The translations under genes were made by a program, and so were the position numbers. Of a stretch of DNA of 64,000 bases, positions 8,141-15,574 are shown piece by piece (position 1 is the first letter of the stretch; each line of letters opens with the position of its first letter). Origin of the DNA: Lysobacter sp. ISL-50. GTDB taxonomy: Bacteria > Pseudomonadota > Gammaproteobacteria > Xanthomonadales > Xanthomonadaceae. The notes beneath the pieces are model-generated. The model made no database searches. It was given only the letters and a program-made list of their open reading frames with translations, and was not told where the DNA came from. The stretch lies in NCBI RefSeq assembly GCF_018612875.1, contig NZ_JAGGRI010000010.1:91396-155395 (forward strand), written 5' to 3'.

Positions 8141-9456
8141 AACGCGCGCGCGCCCACACCGGCGAAGGCATGCGCCAGTGGCAGGTGACCCTGCTCGCCG
8201 GCGGCGCCGCGCTGGTCACCTATGCGTGCATGTACGCGTTCCGCAAGCCGTTCGCGGCCGCATCGTTCCACGGTCAGCAATGGTTCGACGTCGACTACAA
8301 AGTGTGGCTGGTGGTCGCGCAGATCCTGGGCTACATGTGCAGCAAGTTCATCGGCATCGGCGTGATCGGCGGCCTGCGCCGCGAACGCCGCGCGCGCCTG
8401 CTGCTGATGTTGATCGGCGTGGCCTGGCTGGCCTTGCTCGGCTTCGCCCTGGTGCCGGCGCCGTGGAATATCCCGTTCCTGTTCCTCAACGGCCTGCCGC
8501 TGGGCATGGTCTGGGGCCTGGTCTTCAGCTATCTGGAAGGCCGCCGCACCACCGAGGCGATGGGCGCGATCCTGGCGTCGAGTTTCATCATGGCCTCGGG
8601 CATCGTCAAAAGCGTCGGCAAGTGGCTGCTGCTGGCGGGGGTGAGCGAATTCTGGATGCCGTTCCTGACCGGGCTGCTGTTCCTGCCGCCGCTGGTGATC
8701 GCGCTGCATTTCCTCGAACGCATCCCCGAGCCCGATGCCGACGACCGCCGCGAACGCAGCGAGCGCCTGCCGATGAACCGCAGCGAGCGGCGCGCCTTCG
8801 TGCGCCAGTTCCTGCCCGGATTGGCGCTGATGATCCTGTGCTACGTGGCGCTGACCGTGGTGCGCGATTTTCGCGACAACTTCGAGGCCGAGCTGTTCAA
8901 CGATCTGGGGTACGGCGGCAATGCGGGCGTGTTCGCGTTGATCGAGACGCCTATCGCCGTGGCGGTACTCGCCTTGACCGCGGGGCTGACGTGGTTCCGC
9001 GACAACCTGCGCGGCCTGATGGCGCTGCACGGGCTGATGTTCGCCGGCCTTGCCGTCGCCGGCGTCAGCACGCTGGCGTTCCAGTCCGGCGCATTGCCGC
9101 CGCTGTGGTGGCTGGCGCTGGTCGGGTTCGGCCTGTATCTGGCCTATGTGCCGTTCAACTGCGTGTTCTACGAACGCTTGATCGCGACCTTCCGCGTCGC
9201 CGGCAACGTCGGTTTCCTGATGTATCTGTCGGACGCCTTCGGCTACCTGGGCAGCGTCGCGGTGCTGCTGACGAAGGAATTCTCCGGCCTGCAGCTGTCG
9301 TGGACGCAATTCTTCGCCCAGACCGTGCTGGCCCTGGCCGCGCTCGGCGGCGCCTGCCTGCTGCTGTCGGCGGTGTACTTCCATCATCGCGCGACGCGCC
9401 GCTCCGGCGCGCCGACGCTCGCGCCCATCCGACTCTCGCCAACGCATCGTCCATGA
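8137..9456 (+). CDS. DUF5690 family MFS-type transporter, probably for phosphonate
   Basis: A 439-residue membrane protein with about twelve hydrophobic segments. The early YACMYAFRKPF segment resembles the organophosphate:phosphate antiporter group (GlpT/UhpT) of the major facilitator superfamily. The overall pattern fits DUF5690. The start overlaps the hydrolase stop by four bases and the stop overlaps the next start by four, so it is translationally coupled to both enzymes. Inference from context: inner-membrane uptake of an aminophosphonate delivered by the TonB receptor of the same regulon. Substrate unproven. Confidence 0.75.
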   Translation: MKRARAHTGEGMRQWQVTLLAGGAALVTYACMYAFRKPFAAASFHGQQWFDVDYKVWLVVAQILGYMCSKFIGIGVIGGLRRERRARLLLMLIGVAWLALLGFALVPAPWNIPFLFLNGLPLGMVWGLVFSYLEGRRTTEAMGAILASSFIMASGIVKSVGKWLLLAGVSEFWMPFLTGLLFLPPLVIALHFLERIPEPDADDRRERSERLPMNRSERRAFVRQFLPGLALMILCYVALTVVRDFRDNFEAELFNDLGYGGNAGVFALIETPIAVAVLALTAGLTWFRDNLRGLMALHGLMFAGLAVAGVSTLAFQSGALPPLWWLALVGFGLYLAYVPFNCVFYERLIATFRVAGNVGFLMYLSDAFGYLGSVAVLLTKEFSGLQLSWTQFFAQTVLALAALGGACLLLSAVYFHHRATRRSGAPTLAPIRLSPTHRP

Positions 9457-10610
9457 AATCCGAATCCGCTCTCGTCATCGGCGCCGGCATCGTCGGCCTC
9501 GCCATCGCCCGCGCGCTCGCCGTGCGCGGCCACCGCGTCACCGTCCTGGAACGCTACGACCGCGCGGTCGGCGCTTCGGTGCGCAACTTCGGCATGATCT
9601 GGCCGATCGGCGTGACCAACGGCGCCGCCTACGAACGCGCCCTGCGTTCGCGCGCGATCTGGCAGGAAGTGATCGACGGCGCCGGGCTCTGGCACGACCC
9701 CTGCGGCTCGCTGCACATGGCCTACGAGCAAGACGAATGGGAGGTGCTGGAACAGTACGCGGCCGCCAACCGCTCGCTGCGTCCGTGCTCGCTGCTCGAT
9801 CGCGACGCGGCGCTGGCGATCTCGCCGGTGCTGGTCGGCGAAAACCTGCGCGGCGCGCTGTTCAACCGCGACGAGATGATCGTCGATCCGCGTCAGGCGC
9901 TGGCCGCGCTGCCGGGTTATCTGCACGAACGCCACGGCGTGGAATTCCACTGGCGCACGCCGGTGACCGCGGTGGAAAGCGGACGCGCGCATTCGGGCAC
10001 GCGCCGCTTCGAGGCCGACCGGGTGTTCGTGTGCAGCGGCCCGGACTTCGAACAACTGTATCCGCAGGTCTATGCGGCGGCGCCGTTGACCCGCTGCAAG
10101 CTGCAGATGATGCGCCTGGCCGCGCAGCCGGACGGTTTCCGCCTGGGCTCGGCGCTGTGCGGCGGCTTGTCGCTGGTGCATTACGCCGGCTTCCAGCAGG
10201 CCGCCGACGTGGCGCCGCTGCGCGCGCGCTATCAGGAACAGTTCGGCGAGCTGATCGAACTGGGCATCCACGTGATGGCGGCGCAGAACGGCCGCGGCGA
10301 AGTCACCATCGGCGATTCGCACGCCTACGCGCATACGCACGACCCGTTCGATGAGCAAAGCATCAACGCCAAGGTGCTGGATTATCTGAACCGGTTCCTG
10401 CGCCTGCCCGATCCGCGCGTGATCCAGACCTGGCACGGGATCTATCCCAAGCTCACCGACGGCAGCAGCGAGTTCGTCGCCGAGCCGGCGCCGGGCGTAA
10501 CCATCGTCAACGCCGTCGGCGGCGGCGGCCTGGGCATGACCTTGAGCTTCGGACTGGCGGAAGAAATCGTCGATGGCCGCTACGGCGCGGTGCGCCGGGC
10601 GGCGGCCTGA
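9453..10610 (+). CDS. Phosphonate-associated FAD-dependent oxidoreductase (TIGR03364-like)
   Basis: A 385-residue amino-acid-oxidase-type flavoenzyme. The N-terminal VIGAGIVGLAIARAL is the FAD-binding Rossmann motif, and the C-terminal VNAVGGGGLGMTLSFGLAEE closes the FAD site. The SVRNFGMIWPIG stretch and overall length fit the clade (TIGR03364) that is regularly encoded beside PhnX-like hydrolases. Such enzymes are thought to oxidatively deaminate 2-aminoethylphosphonate or N-methylated/hydroxylated relatives to phosphonoacetaldehyde. That product would feed the upstream hydrolase. It overlaps the transporter by four bases. The exact substrate is an inference. Confidence 0.85.
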   Translation: MKSESALVIGAGIVGLAIARALAVRGHRVTVLERYDRAVGASVRNFGMIWPIGVTNGAAYERALRSRAIWQEVIDGAGLWHDPCGSLHMAYEQDEWEVLEQYAAANRSLRPCSLLDRDAALAISPVLVGENLRGALFNRDEMIVDPRQALAALPGYLHERHGVEFHWRTPVTAVESGRAHSGTRRFEADRVFVCSGPDFEQLYPQVYAAAPLTRCKLQMMRLAAQPDGFRLGSALCGGLSLVHYAGFQQAADVAPLRARYQEQFGELIELGIHVMAAQNGRGEVTIGDSHAYAHTHDPFDEQSINAKVLDYLNRFLRLPDPRVIQTWHGIYPKLTDGSSEFVAEPAPGVTIVNAVGGGGLGMTLSFGLAEEIVDGRYGAVRRAAA

Positions 10611-10652
10611 AAAAACCCGGGATTCGCGCTCGCGCCGGCGCAACGCAAAAAT

Positions 10653-10683
10653 CTCCGCGCCGACCGGTTGCGTCGGCGCGGAG
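10653..10683 (-). terminator. Rho-independent terminator for the 10747-11472 gene
   Basis: A perfect 12-bp stem (CTCCGCGCCGAC with its complement) and a 7-base loop. Read on the minus strand it is followed by ATTTTTG, a T-run, so it fits termination of the leftward secreted-protein gene. It may also stop the rightward FAD oxidoreductase transcript. Confidence 0.8.
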
Positions 10684-10746
10684 AGGTTGCACGACTACCG
10701 GCTCATGATCCGGCCGATGTCCGCATCGTGCGGATCGATGCGTCGA

Positions 10747-11472
10747 TCAATTGCCCCACAGTTCTTCGACGCCGCCCGAGCACGCGGCCGACGCGGCACC
10801 GGCCGCGACCGCGCCGCCCGGGATCGCGCTCACACCGACCGCGCAGCCCACGTCGGCGCCGACCACGGTGATGACCTGCAGCACGACCTGCCACCACTTG
10901 CGCCTGGCGTGCTGGACCTGGCCGGCGCTGGCTTCGACGTCATACCGCTTGTTCCAGAACGCCAGCGAATGGCGCGCGGTGCTCAGGCCGGCGAGCACGG
11001 CCTGGCCGCCCTGGCTCTTCGGGTCGAGCTGGACGATCGCTTCGTTTTCGATCTTGGCTAGTTGCGCGTCGATCTCGGCGGCCGATTGCGCGTCGGTGGA
11101 CAAGGCGCGATCGATGCGGTCCAGGAACGCGGCTTCGCGCGCATCGAAATACTTGCGGAACGGCGCGACGCGCTCGCCGAAGCGCAGGTCGCGCTGGGTC
11201 GGCTGGTACGGGGTGTACTGGGCGATGAATTCCTCGCGCGAACCTTCCGGGCGGTAGCCGCACAGGTCCACCACGTCTTCCAGCAAGGTGCCCTTGCGCG
11301 CGCCGTTGTCGCTCTGCGCCATCAGGCAGCCCAGATACGCGTTGTGCTCGGCGCCGACCGTGTCCATCGGGTTGCCGGCCAGCGCCGGCGCGCAGGCTCC
11401 GGCCAACAGCGCCACGCCGATCCAGCGGCCCATGCGCGTTCCATGCTTGGCGATCGAATGCTTGATATCCAT
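10747..11472 (-). CDS. Secreted protein of unknown function (241 aa)
   Basis: A 241-residue protein with a signal peptide (RWIGVALLAGACAPALAGN). Two Cys (CLMAQ, DLCGYRP) follow the signal peptide, a helical charged middle region includes GLSTARHSLAFWNKRYD, and the end is small-residue-rich and hydrophobic (ISAIPGGAVAAG-like, CSGGVEELWGN). The hydrophobic Gly/Ala tail resembles bacteriocin-like or membrane-inserting peptides, but this is only a compositional remark. AAGGA ten bases upstream supports the ATG at 11472. It sits between the two blocks of the phosphonate locus and faces left. No family recognised. Confidence 0.6.
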   Translation of the reverse strand: MDIKHSIAKHGTRMGRWIGVALLAGACAPALAGNPMDTVGAEHNAYLGCLMAQSDNGARKGTLLEDVVDLCGYRPEGSREEFIAQYTPYQPTQRDLRFGERVAPFRKYFDAREAAFLDRIDRALSTDAQSAAEIDAQLAKIENEAIVQLDPKSQGGQAVLAGLSTARHSLAFWNKRYDVEASAGQVQHARRKWWQVVLQVITVVGADVGCAVGVSAIPGGAVAAGAASAACSGGVEELWGN

Positions 11473-11618
11473 TGCGTTGCGATTCCTTGGAGTGAATGGA
11501 GTGAAAGGACTCGAACCTGAGTCGTGTATGGTCCGCGGCGCTTTCGATCGATTGCGGCGACATGCGCCGACGGCGATGTGCGAAGCGTCGATGCGATCGA
11601 AGGCGCCGCCGACGTCGA

Positions 11619-11674
11619 TCATTTACCGACGCGTCGCGGCGATTTACGAGGAAGGAGTCGGGATCGAATCGGGC
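11619..11674. repeat. Diverged repeat, copy 1
   Basis: The core ATTTACCG followed 20-odd bases later by CGAGGAAGGA matches copy 2 at 12439-12494 at most positions without gaps. Read on the plus strand, both copies translate to a similar peptide containing IYRR, EEG and a final G (copy 1: IIYRRVAAIYEEGVGIESG). No flanking homology was recognised. Confidence 0.55.
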
Positions 11675-11936
11675 CTCGACGGGCCTGCGCGGGTCGCGGC
11701 GGGTACATTCGCGGCGCAGGCGAAGCCGATCGCGAACTGCGTCACAGGCGCGATGCGCGCGCGTCGAACGCGGCGGACACGCGCCGATGCGCTGCGTGTA
11801 TCGCGCGCGGCAAAAATAATGAGTAAGCGGATTCGGAATTCGAAGCAGCCCGGGATTCGCGAAACGCGATCGCGATCGACGGCCTTGCGCCGTCGTCCAT
11901 CCGGGCATGCGGTGCGGCATGAGCTGCCAATCCAAT

Positions 11937-11972
11937 CGCGGGCTATGGCGTCCTGATACGCCATAGCCCGCG
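11937..11972. repeat. Perfect 15-bp hairpin, 6-nt loop
   Basis: CGCGGGCTATGGCGT is followed by CCTGAT and the exact reverse complement of the first arm. No T-run follows on either side. Possibly a transcript-end hairpin or a short palindromic element. Confidence 0.7.
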
Positions 11973-12438
11973 GCGTCCAGTCCGCTGGCTCCCCCGTCGG
12001 ACTGACCGCACCCGCCAACGCCGCGCTGCGAGCGCCGCGTTACCGACCGCAGCGGCATCCATGCCGATACGGGGCGGGCCGCATATCCCTATGCCCAACC
12101 GGTCCGGCGCATTCGCGCGGTCCGCCCGTGAGGCTCGCGATGGAGCCGCGGACGACGCGATCGCGCGCCGAACCCGATGGTTACGCATCCGCCGCAAGCG
12201 CGATGGATGTTGCCGGGTCCGTTCCCGGGACCCGGGCCTTCCCTAGCCGACCTCAGCGAACCGCGCCCCGGTGCGGCCCGGGGCGCGATCCGATGAGCCG
12301 CCGCGCCCCACTCCTTCCAGGAGCGTTCCTTCCGGAGCGGGCCGCGACGGAAACCGATGACGTGTTCGCCTTCCTTGGCCGGCGCAACCCTCGTCCGATC
12401 GTGTCCGGATCGGGGCGATGTCCGCGCTTGAACGACGT

Positions 12439-12494
12439 CTTTATTTACCGCCGTATCGCGCCGCTTTGCGAGGAAGGATGTGGGACCGAACCGG
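12439..12494. repeat. Diverged repeat, copy 2
   Basis: Partner of the 11619-11674 copy. It reads VFIYRRIAPLCEEGCGTEPG on the plus strand. Changes between the copies fall at all three codon positions, so the peptide likeness does not prove coding. Confidence 0.5.
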
Positions 12495-12688
12495 GACGAA
12501 ATGGGAAGATTTCGAATGCCATGCGACGGCGTACTGACTCATAGCGCAAACACGATCACAACCCGACCGTGTCCGCACGCAAGTTCATCCGGAAACGTTC
12601 CCACTTTGTGCCCGCTATTTGTTTGGACGCGCCGCCGAGCGGGTTCGTAGGCTGAGCGCTCCTGATGACTCGCCTACAGGGGGCGAAC

Positions 12689-13132
12689 ATGAAAACCTTA
12701 TTTGCGACGCTGGCGCTCGGCGCGGCGCTCGTGGCCAGCACGGCCACTTCGGCTCACGACAACGACGCGGCGTGCCTGGCTCCGGGCGCGCAGGTGATCG
12801 ACGCGGGCTCGTTCAGCTTCACGCCGACCCAACTGACCCAGTTCGAGGCGCAGCACAGCGGCGGCGGCGGCATGTGCACGCCGACCAGTTGCGGCATCGT
12901 CGATGACCATTGGGCGGTCGCGACCTTGATGATCGCCAACTACTGCCAGGACAAGTCGCCCGGCAGCACCCCGCAGGTGATCTCGCCGTCGGTCTACAAC
13001 GACGTGCTGAACCACCATACCGGCTACAGCTTCAGCGGCCGCGGCGCGCAGAACCTGGTCGGCCGCTGCGTCTACTGCAAGCTTCCCAGCGGCACGCCGA
13101 TCAAGCCGTCGGCCGTCGCCGCCGGTCACTGA
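12689..13132 (+). CDS. Small exported Cys-containing protein (147 aa)
   Basis: A 147-residue protein with a clean signal peptide (MKTLFATLALGAALVASTATSA). The mature part has six Cys (DAACLAP, GMCTPTSCGIV, ANYCQDK, GRCVYCKLP), suggesting disulfides in the periplasm or outside. No catalytic motif or known family is evident. GGGGGCGAAC upstream of the ATG provides a weak ribosome site. It converges with the TPR protein gene at 13189, 56 bases away. Confidence 0.65.
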   Translation: MKTLFATLALGAALVASTATSAHDNDAACLAPGAQVIDAGSFSFTPTQLTQFEAQHSGGGGMCTPTSCGIVDDHWAVATLMIANYCQDKSPGSTPQVISPSVYNDVLNHHTGYSFSGRGAQNLVGRCVYCKLPSGTPIKPSAVAAGH

Positions 13133-13188
13133 GCAACCCCGCGCCGCCACGCGCCGGTGTGCCGCCCGCCTGCGGGGGCAGCCTGGGC

Positions 13189-15333
13189 TCACACCAGCGC
13201 GTGGCGTCGCGTATAGGCCAGCACCGCATCGACGTGGCGCTGGAGTTCGCCGCGCACCGGCTCCTCCAGTGCGCATTCGGCCAGGACGTAGTAGCCCGAG
13301 CGCAGCACGTCGCGCCAACGCGGTTGGCGCGGCAGCTTGGACAGGCTCAGGTAACGCTCCATCGCCCGCGCGCGCAGACGGCCGTCGTCGACGGTGACGC
13401 GCCAGATCCGGCTCTTTTCCGCCAGTTCCAGGCGGCCCTGGCCGGTGCTGCGCTCCCAGGCTTCGACCACCGCCAGCATCAGTTCCACCAGCGCGCGGCG
13501 GAACGACACGCGCAGTTCTTCGTCGGCCATCGCCGGCGCTTCCACGCCCAGCGGATCGGCCTCGGCGTTTTCGCCCGCCCTCGTCGCGGCGTCGTGCGCG
13601 GCGGAGGATTTCAGGCCGAGCACGATCAAGCCTTCGCCCTGCCCGCTTTCGCTGATCTGCGCGCGCAGGGATTCGGCCTGCGCGCCGAGTTTGAAATCGA
13701 AGCCCTGCGGCGCCGAGGATTCGTCCAGGTGCTCCAGCGCCTGGGCGAAACGCAGCGCGCCGGGTTCGTCCAGCAGTTCGCCGAACGCGCGTCCGGCCAG
13801 CGGCGAGGCTTGCGAGGGTTGCAGCAATTCGCCGGCGCTGCGATTGGCCGCCAGCACCTGGCCGCCGGCATCGAGCACCAGCACCGCGTCGTCGCGGCTG
13901 TCGAGCGCGGCCTGCAGGCGCGCGCGATCGACGCCGAGTTCGGCGGCGGCGCGGCGGTAGTAATCGACTTCCTCCGCCAACCGCGCCTGACGCGCCGCTT
14001 CGGCCACGCGCGCGCGATGCTGCCGGCGCAGGAAGAACACGGTCAGCCCCAGTAAGCCCGCCAGCGCCGACACCACCGTCAGCCATAGCGCCAGCGTGCG
14101 CTGTTTCAGGCTCAGCGCGCGCACCTGGTTCTCCGTCGCCAGCGCGGCGATGGTGCGGTCGCGTTCGGCGGTTTCGAAACGCAGTTGCATCCATTTCATC
14201 TCGCGGTCGTAACGCGCTTCGCGCAGCGCGCGCGCGGCGTCCTCGGACTCGCGCAGCGCCGCCATCGCCTGCGGCCATTCGCCCAGCGCTTCGAAGTCGC
14301 GCGCCAGTTCGGCGAGCAGGTCCGGACGATCGCTGTCCTGCGCCGCCAACGCGTTCAGGGCCTCGCTCATGCGCTGCTGCGCGGCGCGCGCCTGACCGCG
14401 CAGGCGGTCACCGCGCGCGGCCTGCAGTTGCAGCGGCGCCGGCACGATGGTCTTGGCGTCCTGCGCGGCGATCGCCAGGCCGCTGTCGGTCCAGCGCCTG
14501 GCCGCGGCCACGTCGCCGCGCTCGATCGCGGCGCGGCCGAGTTCGCTGTAGGTGCGCATCAGATATTTCTTGTCGCCGGCCTGGAGCAGCTCGTCGCGCG
14601 CCTGGGTCAGCAGGCTCTCCCCGCGCTGGAGCTCGCCGTTGTTCAACGCCAGCACGCCCAGGCTCGACAGCACGTGGCCGGCCTCGGCCTTGTTGCCGTC
14701 GCGCAGGAATTCGGCGCAGGCCTGATCGTAGTGACGGATCGCGTTGGCGTTCTCGCCCAGGTCGCGATAGATGTCGGCGATGTTGTTCAAGGTCTTGCCG
14801 GCCTCGGCCTGCGGCAGGCCGCGCTGCAGTTCCAGGCTGGTCATCAGCGCCTGCAGCGCGCCGCGGTAATCGCCGAGCCGGCGCAGCGCCGAGCCGATGT
14901 TGTTCCAGGTCTTGGATTGCGCCGGGCGGTCCTCGTTGCGCTCGGCCAGCTTCAGCGCGCGCTTGAATTTGTCCAGCGCCTGCGCCGGGCATTCGCGCCG
15001 GTAATCGAGCACGCCGCGGCGGCGCAGCAGCTCGTGTTCGATCGCCGCGGGCGGATGCGCGCCGGCGGCCGATTCGGCGCAATCGAGCACCGCCGCGGCG
15101 GCGGCGAATTCGCCCTTGCTCTGCAGCTCGACGCTGCGCTCGTACAGCACCGTCAACGTCGCCGGCAGATCGCCGTCGGGCTCGCGTTGGTAGCGGCGCA
15201 GGCATTGCGCCGGATCGGGCAGCACCACCGCCTGTTCCAGGCACGTCGCCGCGCCCGCCTCGTTGCCCGCCGCGGTCTGCGCCACCGCCGCCGACGGCGC
15301 GATCAACGCCGCCCACACCCACACCCACCGCAT
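13189..15333 (-). CDS. TPR-repeat membrane protein with PAS-like and C-terminal signalling domain
   Basis: A 714-residue protein in four parts. A signal peptide or anchor (MRWVWVWAALIAPSAAVAQ) leads into about seven tetratricopeptide-like helices at roughly residues 60-400 (for example TWNNIGSALRRLGDYRGAL and TLNNIADIYRDLGENANAI). A transmembrane helix follows (LALWLTVVSALAGLLGLTVF), then a coiled coil and a PAS-like segment (DDAVLVLDAGGQVLAANRSA). The conserved tail (SRIWRVTVDDGRLRARAMERYLSLSKLP) occurs in other Xanthomonadaceae TPR proteins. The layout suggests a periplasmic sensor with a cytoplasmic output domain; the output is unknown. I chose the ATG at 15333 for its signal peptide; upstream frame is probably non-coding. 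Confidence 0.75.
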   Translation of the reverse strand: MRWVWVWAALIAPSAAVAQTAAGNEAGAATCLEQAVVLPDPAQCLRRYQREPDGDLPATLTVLYERSVELQSKGEFAAAAAVLDCAESAAGAHPPAAIEHELLRRRGVLDYRRECPAQALDKFKRALKLAERNEDRPAQSKTWNNIGSALRRLGDYRGALQALMTSLELQRGLPQAEAGKTLNNIADIYRDLGENANAIRHYDQACAEFLRDGNKAEAGHVLSSLGVLALNNGELQRGESLLTQARDELLQAGDKKYLMRTYSELGRAAIERGDVAAARRWTDSGLAIAAQDAKTIVPAPLQLQAARGDRLRGQARAAQQRMSEALNALAAQDSDRPDLLAELARDFEALGEWPQAMAALRESEDAARALREARYDREMKWMQLRFETAERDRTIAALATENQVRALSLKQRTLALWLTVVSALAGLLGLTVFFLRRQHRARVAEAARQARLAEEVDYYRRAAAELGVDRARLQAALDSRDDAVLVLDAGGQVLAANRSAGELLQPSQASPLAGRAFGELLDEPGALRFAQALEHLDESSAPQGFDFKLGAQAESLRAQISESGQGEGLIVLGLKSSAAHDAATRAGENAEADPLGVEAPAMADEELRVSFRRALVELMLAVVEAWERSTGQGRLELAEKSRIWRVTVDDGRLRARAMERYLSLSKLPRQPRWRDVLRSGYYVLAECALEEPVRGELQRHVDAVLAYTRRHALV

Positions 15334-15574
15334 CGCCCTGTCCGTGCCCACGCTCGCCCCCGTGCCGCCGCAGTCGGCAGCTTTGCCGATTCGGACTGGA
15401 AGCGGAAGCTGAGCGGCTGGGCACGAGCGCCGCAGCGGGGCGACTTCACGCGCTGCGTCACAGTAACGGCGGGCCGCCATCGCAATCGCGGCGGCGGCGG
15501 TTCGAATTCCGGACCACTGACCGGGCCGCCACCGGACCGGCTCGCGCCGGTCCGGCAGGGTCGCGAGGGCCGGT

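Larger units (their letters stand above)
11473..12688. other. 1.2-kb stretch without a convincing gene
   Basis: Short frames occur on both strands but none has a ribosome site plus plausible composition. It contains a perfect 15-bp hairpin (11937-11972) and two diverged copies of a roughly 55-base repeat (11619-11674 and 12439-12494). Promoters for the leftward gene at 11472 and the rightward gene at 12689 should lie here, since both genes start outward from it. Confidence 0.5.

Noticed and set aside
11473..12688. Several 60-220-codon frames in the gene-free stretch
   Set aside because: They lack ribosome sites, have Arg-rich shadow composition and overlap each other on both strands.
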